NCBI RefSeq assembly: GCF_027622875.1
Contig: NZ_JAPZVP010000013.1
Location: forward strand, 62,001 to 126,000
Length of the DNA stretch: 64,000 bases
Reading direction: 5' to 3'
Origin: Glycomyces luteolus
GTDB lineage: Bacteria > Actinomycetota > Actinomycetes > Mycobacteriales > Micromonosporaceae
The notes under the pieces are model-generated. The model did no database searches. It was not told the DNA's origin and saw only the letters and a program-made list of their open reading frames with translations. The number at the start of each line of letters is the position of its first letter. Position 1 is the first letter of the stretch. A program made the translations under genes and the position numbers. Of this stretch, positions 53,143 through 60,579 are shown piece after piece.

Positions 53143-54048
53143 ATGCACCAGCCCGATCGGGTCTCATTGCGCGAGGTCGCCCCGCGCGACGGCCTGCAGA
53201 ACGAACCTCCCGTCCCGACCGCGGACAAGATCCGGCTGATCGATGCGCTCTCGCGCACCGGCCTGGAGCGGATCGAGGCCGTGAGTTTCGTGAGCCCGAA
53301 GGCCGTGCCGCAGATGGCCGACGCCGCCGAGGTATGGGCGGCCGTCGAGAAGCACTCGGGCATCCGCTACAGCGCACTCGCCCCCAATCTCCGCGGCGTG
53401 CAGCGGGCCCTCGACGCCGGGTTCACCGCCGTCGAAGTGGTCGTCTCGGCCTCCGAGACCCACAACCGCGCGAACATCGGTCGCAGCGTCGACCAGTCCC
53501 TCGCCGAACTGCCCGACATCTGCGGCCTGGCGCGCGAGCAGTTGGCCTCGATCGAGGTCATCATCGCCACGAGCTTCGGCTGCCCCTTCGAAGGCGACAT
53601 CGCACCCGCGCAGGTCGCCCGGATCGTGGAGGCGGCCGAGGCTGCAGGGGCCGGTCGGGTCGCGTTCGGCGACACCACCGGTATGGGCACCCCTCGCCGC
53701 GTCACGGAACTGCTCGATGCCGTCGACACCGCTCTGCCGATGCTCATGCACTTCCACGACACCCGGGGGACCGCCCTCGCCAACCTCCTCACTGCGCTCG
53801 ATCGCGGCGTCGTGGAGTTCGACGCCAGTGTCGGTGGGATCGGCGGCTGCCCGTTCGCTCCAGGCGCCTCCGGCAATGTGGCGACCGAGGAAGTGGTCCA
53901 CATGCTCCACGACATGGGTGTGGAGACCGGTGTGGACCTCGAAGCCCTCATCCGCACTGCCGAACTCGCCCAAGAGATCGTGGGCCGTCCGCTCGAATCC
54001 GGCGTCCTTCGCGCCGGACCAAGGACGAGTCTGACGCCGAAACCTTAA
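53143..54048 (+). CDS. hydroxymethylglutaryl-CoA lyase
   Basis: Cleaves HMG-CoA to acetyl-CoA and acetoacetate, the last step of leucine breakdown. The 301-residue DRE-TIM barrel shows SLREVAPRDGLQNEPP (catalytic Arg/Asp), EAVSFVSPKAVPQMAD, ATSFGCPFEGDI, HFHDTRGTALAN (metal His) and the signature cysteine in GGCPFAPGASGNVATEE. ATG 53143 has GGAGG upstream. TAGCAT (53093-53098) is a possible -10 giving a short leader. No other leucine-degradation genes lie nearby. Confidence 0.95.
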   Translation: MHQPDRVSLREVAPRDGLQNEPPVPTADKIRLIDALSRTGLERIEAVSFVSPKAVPQMADAAEVWAAVEKHSGIRYSALAPNLRGVQRALDAGFTAVEVVVSASETHNRANIGRSVDQSLAELPDICGLAREQLASIEVIIATSFGCPFEGDIAPAQVARIVEAAEAAGAGRVAFGDTTGMGTPRRVTELLDAVDTALPMLMHFHDTRGTALANLLTALDRGVVEFDASVGGIGGCPFAPGASGNVATEEVVHMLHDMGVETGVDLEALIRTAELAQEIVGRPLESGVLRAGPRTSLTPKP

Positions 54049-54057
54049 GCCAGGCTA

Positions 54058-54077
54058 AAGCCGCCTGAAGGCGGCTT
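54058..54077 (+). terminator. short hairpin after HMG-CoA lyase
   Basis: An 8-bp stem AAGCCGCC/GGCGGCTT with a TGAA loop, ten bases after the stop. Confidence 0.55.
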
Positions 54078-54128
54078 CAGGAACCTACAGCGCAGTCCCG
54101 CGGCCCGGATGCGATTGGCGGACATGGG

Positions 54129-54164
54129 GAAGGCCCCGGGGTCTCGAACCTCCCCGGGGCCTTC
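54129..54164. terminator. bidirectional terminator
   Basis: A 13-bp perfect stem (54129-54141 with 54152-54164) and 10-nt loop, followed by TTCC. Lies between HMG-CoA lyase and the convergent membrane-protein gene. Confidence 0.75.
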
Positions 54165-54297
54165 TTCCGGACACCGCCACAGGACGGCCGGTGCCCGCGC
54201 GCCGGGTAAAACCTCCGAATACCCGGACGGATCTCGTCGTGACATTCAAGCCTCAGAGCGCCCGTGGAGCTCAGGCGAATCTCACGTCACATTTCTC

Positions 54298-54906
54298 TCA
54301 CACGGCGTTGTCATCCGGGACATATTCCGCGAACTTCCATGCCGCGAGCACCGCCGCGACCACCACGAGACCGAACACGCCCCGCCAGCCGTACAGCGGC
54401 ACCGCGAACAGCGCGCCCACGCCCGCCGCGATCCCGGCGAGGAGCGCCGCGGCTGACAGCACCACCGAAGCCGAGCCGTCCCCGACCTCCGCGGCCGCCA
54501 CCACCCGCCCCGCCAGCGCGATCGCGAACCCCGCGGCGATCCCGAACGCCCCGGCCGCGCCCACCGCGAACCCGAAGCCCGGGGCCAGCGCGAGGGCGAC
54601 GGCGCTGAGCGCCAAGGCCCCCAACGCGATCGACCCCGTGTAACGGGCACGTCCGAGTGCTCCGGTGCGTCGAGTGGCGTTGGCGGCCACCACCAGGCCG
54701 ATCGCCAGGGCGCCGAGGGGCCACAGCCGCGTGCCCGGTGAGGCGTCGAAGGCGGCGGCGATGTCGGTGATCAGGAACGCGGTCACCGCGGCGGCCGCGT
54801 AGGCCACGGCCTGCGCGTAAGCCGCCCACAGCGCCGGCGCCCAGCGGAGCGTGCCCCGCGAAGGCGCTGCGTCCCTTGGCGTCTGGGTCTCTGTCGGTGC
54901 GGTCAT
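54298..54906 (-). CDS. small polytopic membrane protein of the LAL module
   Basis: A 202-residue protein with about six helices and little soluble sequence; AALWAAYAQAVAYAAAAVTA-like N-terminus and GWRGVFGLVVVAAVLAAWKF near the end. It resembles half of an MFS transporter, so it may derive from one by truncation, or act as an accessory subunit. The ATG at 54906 lies seven bases from TAGCGT. The gene shares its divergent promoter region and boxes with the LAL regulator. Confidence 0.7.
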   Translation of the reverse strand: MTAPTETQTPRDAAPSRGTLRWAPALWAAYAQAVAYAAAAVTAFLITDIAAAFDASPGTRLWPLGALAIGLVVAANATRRTGALGRARYTGSIALGALALSAVALALAPGFGFAVGAAGAFGIAAGFAIALAGRVVAAAEVGDGSASVVLSAAALLAGIAAGVGALFAVPLYGWRGVFGLVVVAAVLAAWKFAEYVPDDNAV

Positions 54907-54913
54907 GCCGTCG

Positions 54914-54970
54914 ACGCTAAGGCCGCGCGCGCCCGCGCGCCCCGGTCGGGCGACTGGGCCCGGCGACTGG
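54914..54970 (-). promoter_or_regulatory. LAL-module promoter 1 (towards 54906)
   Basis: On the minus strand two CCAGTCG boxes (54964-54970 and 54951-54957), then three bases, GACCGGGG (54940-54947), 20 bases, and TAGCGT (54914-54919), seven bases from ATG 54906. Confidence 0.65.
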
Positions 54971-55016
54971 TCCCCGAACCCGGTCGGTGCGGGCGTTCGA
55001 CCTGGTGGCGGGCGTC

Positions 55017-55071
55017 CCAGTCGACCCCAGTCGAATGACAGATGCGGGCCGTCGGTACTCGTGGCTACCCT
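55017..55071 (+). promoter_or_regulatory. LAL-module promoter 2 (towards LAL regulator 1)
   Basis: CCAGTCG at 55017 and 55027 (10-base period), three bases, GACAGATG (55037-55044), 21 bases, TACCCT (55066-55071). The GTG start is 36 bases further, after a GGAG. Confidence 0.7.
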
Positions 55072-55107
55072 GGAGGAGTCCCCGGTCGTCCTGAGGATGG
55101 AGCCGCC

Positions 55108-57909
55108 GTGAAACCCATCGCCGACAGCACGCGCGCGCGCCAGGACGCCGCCGGTGCCCCATCGCTCCTCGACGAGCCCGACCTCGATCGCCCGGTCCTG
55201 TACGGCCGCGACGCCGAGCTCGATTCGATCCAGGCCCTCCTCGACGGCGCCCGCGTCGGCCACGGCGGCGCGCTCGTCGTGCGCGGCGAGCCCGGGATCG
55301 GCAAGTCCGCGATCGTCGACGCCGTCATCCCGCGCGCCGAGGGCTTCACCGTCCTGCGCACCCTCGGCGTCGAGGCCGAGCACACGTGGTCCTATGCGGG
55401 CCTGCAGATGCTGCTCCACCCGCTGCTCGACCGCGTCGACCGTCTCCCGGCCGCCCAGTCCGAGGCGCTGCGCACCGCGCTCGGCATGGGCGACGGCACC
55501 GGCCGCGCCCACTCGCTCCAGGTCGGCCTCGCCCTCTTGAACCTCCTCGTGGACGCCTCCGCGAAGCAGCCCGTGTACGTGGTCATCGACGACGCCCACT
55601 GGCTCGACCGGGACTCCACGAACGCGCTCCTGTTCGCCGCCAGGCGCCTCTCGACCGAGTCGATCACGATGGTCCTGGTCGTACGCGACGGCTTCGCCCC
55701 CGACTTCCCCGCCCCCGGCATCCCCGAGATGACCCTCGGCCCGCTCGACCTCGACGCCTCGCAGGCGATCCTCGACATGCGCACCGACGAGATCCCCTTC
55801 ACCGGCCGCGACTGGATCCTCCGCATGGCGGAAGGGAACCCGCTGGCGCTCTTGGAGCTTCCGGCCGCCGACAACGAGGAGTCGCTGCTGCGCGCCGACA
55901 CCTCCAACAGCCGCTACTCCACGACCTCGCGCATCAAGCAGGCGTTCACGGAACGCATCATCGCCCTCCCCGAGAGCACGCGCACGATCATGCTGCTCGC
56001 GGCCGCCGAGGAGACCGGTGAGACCGCCGTGATCGCCGAGGCCGCCGCGAAGCTCGACGCCAGCCTCGCCGACCTCGAACCGGCCGAAGTGGACGATCTG
56101 CTGCGCTACCACCGCGGCCGCATCGAGTTCGTGCACCCCCTGATCCGCTCCACCGCCTACCACTCGGCGCCCCGCGCCCGCCGCATCGAAGCCCACCGCG
56201 CGCTCTCCGAAGCGTTCGGCGACGGCGACATCCGCGCCGCCCGCCACCTCGCCGCCGCCACCACGGGCCTGGACGAGAAGGCCGCCGCGGCCCTCGAATC
56301 CATTGCGTCCTATGAGGCCGAACGCGGCGGCTGCGTCGCCGAGATGGCCGCCCTCGAACGCGCCGCGAGCTTCACCCCCGACCCCTGCCGCCGGGCCCGC
56401 CGCCTCACCGAGGCCGCCCAATGCGCCTATGTCGCAGGCATGACCGGCAAGGCGGTCGAACTCGCCGAGGCCGCCGAGCGCCTCACCGACGACCACGTGC
56501 TCCTCGCCCGCACCGCCCTCATCCGCGCCACGATCCTCTCCTGGGCCGGGAACTCCAAGGGTTTCGACGTGTGGATGGACTCGGCCGAGCACTACGCCGC
56601 CACCGGCCACGAGAACACCGGCTACCCGCTCCTGCGCGGCGTCTGGAACGCCTGGGAGACCGGCGATTTCACGAAGGTGAAGTACGCGTCCGGGCTCGCC
56701 TCCAAGTACGGCGGCTCCAACAACGCCTGGGTGCGCCGACTCGCCCGTGCCGCCGCCGGGCTCAACCGCCAGCCCGACGACACCGCCGGGGAAGCGGTCG
56801 ACGCGCTGCGCTCCCTCTACGACTACTACCAGCCGCTCCACGAGGACTTCCAGGCGTTCGACCAGGTTCTGGCCGCGCGCTGGCGGTTCCTCGCCGGTGA
56901 CGTGCCGGCCGCGCACCAGGCCGCGGCCGAGCAGGTGCGGGCCTGCCGTGAGCGCGGCGCGCTGAGCCCGCTCGTGCAGGCGCTGCTGGTGCAGGCGCAA
57001 ACGCAATTCCACTATGGACGATATGCGGACGCGCAGGCGTCCGCTTCCAGCGCGATCGAGCTGGCGCACGAGCAGAACGACCGCCGGGCGCTCATGCAGG
57101 GCCGCATCTGGGTGCTGCTGCCGATCGCCGCGATCAGGGGCGAGGAGCGGCGCTGCCGCGAGCTCGTGGCCGCCGCGATCCAGGACGCGCCCGAGGACTC
57201 GGTGATCCCTGCCGACACCGCGCTGGGGCTCTTGGAGCTCGGGCTCGGGCGGTACGAGGCCGCGTTCGAGCGGCTGCTGCGGATCGCCGAGGGCGTCACG
57301 CCCATGGAGGTCCTGATGCAGGTCCCGACCCTCGTGGAGGCCGCGTTCCGGTCAGGGCGGCTCGCCGAGGTCAAGGAGGCGTTCGACTGGTTCGCCGACT
57401 GGGCCGACGCCACCGGGCGGTCCTACTGGGAGGCGCTCGTGGAGCGCTGCCGCGCGCTGTTCGCGACCGAGGCCGAGGCCGGGACGCACTTCGCGCGGGC
57501 CGTGGAGCTGCACCGCGCCGACGACATCGACCCGTTCGAGCGGGCCCGCACCGAGCTGCTGTACGGCGAATGGCTGCGGCGGGTGCGGCGCATCAACGAG
57601 GCGCGGGCGCACCTGCGCGAGGCCACCGAGGTGTTCGAGCGGCTCGGCACGGTGCCGTGGACGCAACGGGCCCAAGGGGAACTGCGCGCCGCGGGCGACT
57701 CGACGGCCGTCGAGTCGAAGCCCGACCTCGCCGAACTCCTGACGCCGCAAGAGCTTCAGGTGGTGCGGCTGGCCGCCGACGGGCTCACCAACCGCCAGAT
57801 CGGCGAGCAGCTGTTCGTCAGCCCCCGCACAGTGGGCTACCACCTGTACAACGCTTACCCGAAGCTCGGCGTCTCCTCGAGGACGGAACTGGCGAAGCTC
57901 GACCTGTAG
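55108..57909 (+). CDS. LAL-type LuxR regulator 1 (large ATP-binding)
   Basis: A 933-residue MalT-like regulator. The N-terminal STAND ATPase has Walker A VRGEPGIGKSAIVDAV and Walker B VYVVIDDAHWLDRD; a long helical TPR-like middle (about residues 400-860) follows; and it ends with a LuxR HTH (LTPQELQVVRLAADGLTNRQ, IGEQLFVSPRTVGYHLYNAY, PKLGVSSRTELAKL). Such proteins activate transcription on binding an inducer and ATP. GTG 55108 follows GGAG; an ATG at 55042 would start inside the promoter. It is the likely reader of the CCAGTCG boxes, including those of its own promoter. Confidence 0.92.
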   Translation: MKPIADSTRARQDAAGAPSLLDEPDLDRPVLYGRDAELDSIQALLDGARVGHGGALVVRGEPGIGKSAIVDAVIPRAEGFTVLRTLGVEAEHTWSYAGLQMLLHPLLDRVDRLPAAQSEALRTALGMGDGTGRAHSLQVGLALLNLLVDASAKQPVYVVIDDAHWLDRDSTNALLFAARRLSTESITMVLVVRDGFAPDFPAPGIPEMTLGPLDLDASQAILDMRTDEIPFTGRDWILRMAEGNPLALLELPAADNEESLLRADTSNSRYSTTSRIKQAFTERIIALPESTRTIMLLAAAEETGETAVIAEAAAKLDASLADLEPAEVDDLLRYHRGRIEFVHPLIRSTAYHSAPRARRIEAHRALSEAFGDGDIRAARHLAAATTGLDEKAAAALESIASYEAERGGCVAEMAALERAASFTPDPCRRARRLTEAAQCAYVAGMTGKAVELAEAAERLTDDHVLLARTALIRATILSWAGNSKGFDVWMDSAEHYAATGHENTGYPLLRGVWNAWETGDFTKVKYASGLASKYGGSNNAWVRRLARAAAGLNRQPDDTAGEAVDALRSLYDYYQPLHEDFQAFDQVLAARWRFLAGDVPAAHQAAAEQVRACRERGALSPLVQALLVQAQTQFHYGRYADAQASASSAIELAHEQNDRRALMQGRIWVLLPIAAIRGEERRCRELVAAAIQDAPEDSVIPADTALGLLELGLGRYEAAFERLLRIAEGVTPMEVLMQVPTLVEAAFRSGRLAEVKEAFDWFADWADATGRSYWEALVERCRALFATEAEAGTHFARAVELHRADDIDPFERARTELLYGEWLRRVRRINEARAHLREATEVFERLGTVPWTQRAQGELRAAGDSTAVESKPDLAELLTPQELQVVRLAADGLTNRQIGEQLFVSPRTVGYHLYNAYPKLGVSSRTELAKLDL

Positions 57910-57946
57910 GCCGCGGCGGGGCATTCGGGGCGGGTCCATCCGGCTC

Positions 57947-58086
57947 CCGTCCACAAGCCCCACTCACCGCCCGTCCACAAGCCCCCACCCACCACGAGAG
58001 GGGAAGCGGCTGTAGCGCCGATCCTCCCGGCCGGGTACGACAAGACCCGGGCCCGATCCGGGCCCGGGGCGTCGTTTTTCACTCGA
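57947..58086 (-). repeat. dispersed repeat, copy 4 (diverged)
   Basis: The minus strand reads TTGTCGTACCCGGCCGGGA, GGCGCTACAG, CCCCTC-GTGGTGGGTGGGGGCTTGTGG, like copies 1-3. The CCGTCCACAAGCCCCA end is doubled. Confidence 0.75.
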
Positions 58087-58116
58087 ACAGAGTAGTGAAC
58101 CCGAGGAGGCCCCGAA

Positions 58117-59499
58117 TCACGGCGCCGCCGGCACCGGTGTCCGCCACGGTTTCGTCGTCGCCTGGAGCGCCGCGCCCAGGACGAGCATCGCCGCCACGGC
58201 CCAGGCCGAGAACCGGTACCCCTCCACGCCCGTCGAGCCCAGGCCCCAGGCCAGCGCCGCCAAGACCGGGCCCACGGACGTGCCGATCGTGCGGGTCGTC
58301 GCCATGAACGCGCCCGCGGTGCCCGACTGCTCCGCCGGGGCCGAGTCCAGCAGGTACGCGTTCATGGGGCTGTTGAAGAGCCCGAACGCCAAGCCCAGCA
58401 GGGCGATCCGCACCCCCAGGTCGACCAGGCCGGTGTCCGCCTCCACGAACAGGAGCGGCACCACCGCCGCGATCACCAGCCCCGCGCCCGCCAGCGAGAC
58501 CCGGCCGGGCCCGAACCGGTCGGCGAGCCACCCGGCCACCGGCGTCATCGCGGCCACGCCGCCGATGAACGTCAGCAGCACCGTCGACACCAGCTCCGGG
58601 CGCACCCCCTGCACGTCCGTGAGCAGGAACGGCAGGCTGAAGTTCAGCAGGCCCGTCACCGCCGACAGCAGCGTCAGGCTCAGCAGCGCCCCGCTCACCT
58701 GCGGCGACCGGAGCAGCGCCACCGTCGGCGCCGACGTCTTCTGCCGCACCCACACCGTCGCCAGGGCCACGCTCGACGCCAGGGCCGCCAACGAGATCCA
58801 GGGCGCCGAGTCGACGTACTCGAACGCGAGCAGGAACGCCGCGATCGCGCCGCCCGAGGTCGCCGTGTCCATCAGCAGCGCCCGGTCCGGCCGCGGCAGG
58901 CCTGTCCCGTTGCTCGGCACCGACACCGCCACCGCCACGAGCGCCGCCGCGGACATGGCCGCGTGCACCCAGAACAGGCCCGGCCAGTCGAAGGCCGCCA
59001 TGATGAACCCGCCCGCACCGATCATGCCCATGCCGCCCACCGTCATGAGCAGCGCGATCACGGACATCGCCCGGCCCCGCTGCTCCGGCGAGGCCGAGGT
59101 GACGATGATCCGCCCGGTCATGCCGAACAGCAGCCCGCCGAGGAGACCGCCGGCCGCGCGGGCCGCCAGCAGCAGCCCGAACGTCGGCGCGAACGCGGCG
59201 GCGACCGAGCCGACCGTCAACGCCCCCATCGCGAATACCGCGACCGCCCGCAGGTCGGCGCGGTCGGCGAGCCGCCCGGCGGCGATCGCCACCGCGCCCA
59301 TCGGCAGCGCGTAGGAGAGCAGCACCCAGGCCGTCGCGGCCTCGGTCACGTTGAAGTCGGTGCGGATCGCCGGGAGGGCGACGGCGAGGGTGGACATGCC
59401 GCCGGCGACGACGAGCTGCGCGAAGCCGACGGCGAGGATCGCTCCCCATCGGGTGGTGGTCGCGGCCTCCGGGGCCGCCGTGGTTTCCGTGGAAGTCAT
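58117..59499 (-). CDS. MFS transporter (DHA2-like exporter)
   Basis: A 460-residue transporter with 12-14 helices. GFAQLVVAGGMSTLAVALP, the motif A GRLADRADLRAVAVF, and RAAGGLLGGLLFGMTGRIIV are typical of drug/metabolite exporters. ATG 59499 is seven bases from TAGCGT. It shares the LAL-module box set with the divergent FMN reductase, so export and redox functions are probably turned on together; the substrate is unknown. Confidence 0.9.
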   Translation of the reverse strand: MTSTETTAAPEAATTTRWGAILAVGFAQLVVAGGMSTLAVALPAIRTDFNVTEAATAWVLLSYALPMGAVAIAAGRLADRADLRAVAVFAMGALTVGSVAAAFAPTFGLLLAARAAGGLLGGLLFGMTGRIIVTSASPEQRGRAMSVIALLMTVGGMGMIGAGGFIMAAFDWPGLFWVHAAMSAAALVAVAVSVPSNGTGLPRPDRALLMDTATSGGAIAAFLLAFEYVDSAPWISLAALASSVALATVWVRQKTSAPTVALLRSPQVSGALLSLTLLSAVTGLLNFSLPFLLTDVQGVRPELVSTVLLTFIGGVAAMTPVAGWLADRFGPGRVSLAGAGLVIAAVVPLLFVEADTGLVDLGVRIALLGLAFGLFNSPMNAYLLDSAPAEQSGTAGAFMATTRTIGTSVGPVLAALAWGLGSTGVEGYRFSAWAVAAMLVLGAALQATTKPWRTPVPAAP

Positions 59500-59506
59500 G
59501 GCGGCC

Positions 59507-59564
59507 ACGCTAAGCGGCGGCCGACCGGGCCCGCATCCGTCGCTCGACGGGCACACCCGACCGG
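59507..59564 (-). promoter_or_regulatory. LAL-module promoter 3 (towards MFS 59499)
   Basis: Minus strand: CCGGTCG (59558-59564), CCCGTCG (59545-59551), three bases, GACGGATG (59534-59541), 21 bases, TAGCGT (59507-59512), seven bases to ATG. Confidence 0.65.
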
Positions 59565-59616
59565 TCACTGCGCCGCGGGCCGCCGCGCCGGGCCGGCGGC
59601 GGCGTGGCCGACCGGT

Positions 59617-59672
59617 CCAGTCGCGCCCCAGTCGGCCGACAGATGTCCCGCCGGTCGAACCGTTCGTAGCGT
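59617..59672 (+). promoter_or_regulatory. LAL-module promoter 4 (towards FMN reductase)
   Basis: CCAGTCG at 59617 and 59628, three bases, GACAGATG (59638-59645), 21 bases, TAGCGT (59667-59672). The ATG lies 36 bases further with AAAGGAACGGAA before it. Confidence 0.7.
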
Positions 59673-59708
59673 CGGATCCGAACCAATCAGGCAAAGGAAC
59701 GGAACATC

Positions 59709-60311
59709 ATGAGCGACAGACTCAACCTCGGCGTCATCATCGGCTCGACCCGCGAGGGCCGCTGGGCCCCCGCCCCCGCCAAGTGGATCGCGGGCGTCGC
59801 CGAGCAGCACGGCGGCTTCGACGTCGACCTCATCGACCTCCTCGACGCCGACCTGCCACAGCACCTGGTCGAGGACGACATGTGGTCCACCGAGGCCGAC
59901 CCGTCCGCGCCCGTCGCGGCCCTCTCCGAGCGGCTCCACCGCGCGGACGCGTTCGTCGTCGTCTCCGGCGAGTACAACATGTCGATCCCCGCGTCCCTCA
60001 AGCACGCGATCGACTACTACATGAACGAGTGGGCCGCCAAGCCCGTCGCCATGGTCACCTACGGCGGCAAGATCACCGGCGGCCAGAACGCGGCCCAGCA
60101 CCTGCGCCAGATCTTCCCCGAGCTGCGCACCATGACCATCCGCAACTCGATCGCGTTCCCGCGCTTCTACCAGCACTTCGACGACCGCGGCGAGTTCACC
60201 AAGTTCGGCGAGACCGAACCGGCCGCCAAGACCCTCCTCGACGAACTCCACTGGTGGGCGCTGGCACTCGCCAACGCCCGCAACGCGACCCCGCTCCCCA
60301 GCCCCTTCTAG
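59709..60311 (+). CDS. NADPH-dependent FMN reductase-like flavoprotein
   Basis: A 200-residue flavodoxin-fold protein: LGVIIGSTREGRWAPAPAKW (phosphate loop GSTREGR), FVVVSGEYNMSIPASLKHAI with the conserved GEYN of the NADPH:FMN reductase group, and MVTYGGKITGGQNAAQHLRQ. It likely reduces FMN, azo or quinone compounds. It has the same promoter layout as its divergent exporter. Confidence 0.93.
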   Translation: MSDRLNLGVIIGSTREGRWAPAPAKWIAGVAEQHGGFDVDLIDLLDADLPQHLVEDDMWSTEADPSAPVAALSERLHRADAFVVVSGEYNMSIPASLKHAIDYYMNEWAAKPVAMVTYGGKITGGQNAAQHLRQIFPELRTMTIRNSIAFPRFYQHFDDRGEFTKFGETEPAAKTLLDELHWWALALANARNATPLPSPF

Positions 60312-60384
60312 TCCCCGCCGGACCGGGTTGAGGGGCTGCCCTGCGGATCAGGTCATCCGGCCCGTTGGTCCGCGCCGCGTTGTC

Positions 60385-60418
60385 GGCCCCCCCGATGCAA
60401 CACCGGTATCGGGGGGCC
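60385..60418 (+). terminator. terminator after FMN reductase
   Basis: A long GC stem (60385-60396 with 60408-60418, one bulged C) followed by TTCC. Confidence 0.7.
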
Positions 60419-60567
60419 TTCCGCGGCGATGCTTGCGAGCCGTCAATCAGTAGAGCGAGAGCGAACGAACGGACTCGGATACCGCCGCTCCCCGATCCGC
60501 AAGGGAGTCCCTAGGCAATACGTCCTAGGACCCGGTCCGGGGCCCTGGCGCCGCGCGAATGCGCCGG

Positions 60568-60573
60568 TACCGT
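60568..60573 (+). promoter_or_regulatory. -10 box, leaderless promoter of LAL regulator 2
   Basis: TACCGT six bases from GTG 60580. An imperfect inverted repeat GTCCCTAGG/CCTAGGAC lies about 40-60 bases upstream. The CCAGTCG boxes of the other four promoters are absent. Confidence 0.5.
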
Positions 60574-60579
60574 TGAACC

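Noticed and set aside
53105-53240. Leaderless ORF at ATG 53105 upstream of HMG-CoA lyase
   Set aside because: The -10 TAGCAT is six bases away, but the frame is not that of the lyase and gives a short random-looking peptide; more likely a 5' leader.
55042-55108. ATG 55042 as start of LAL regulator 1
   Set aside because: It lies upstream of the -10 box TACCCT, so would not be on the transcript; GTG 55108 has a ribosome site.
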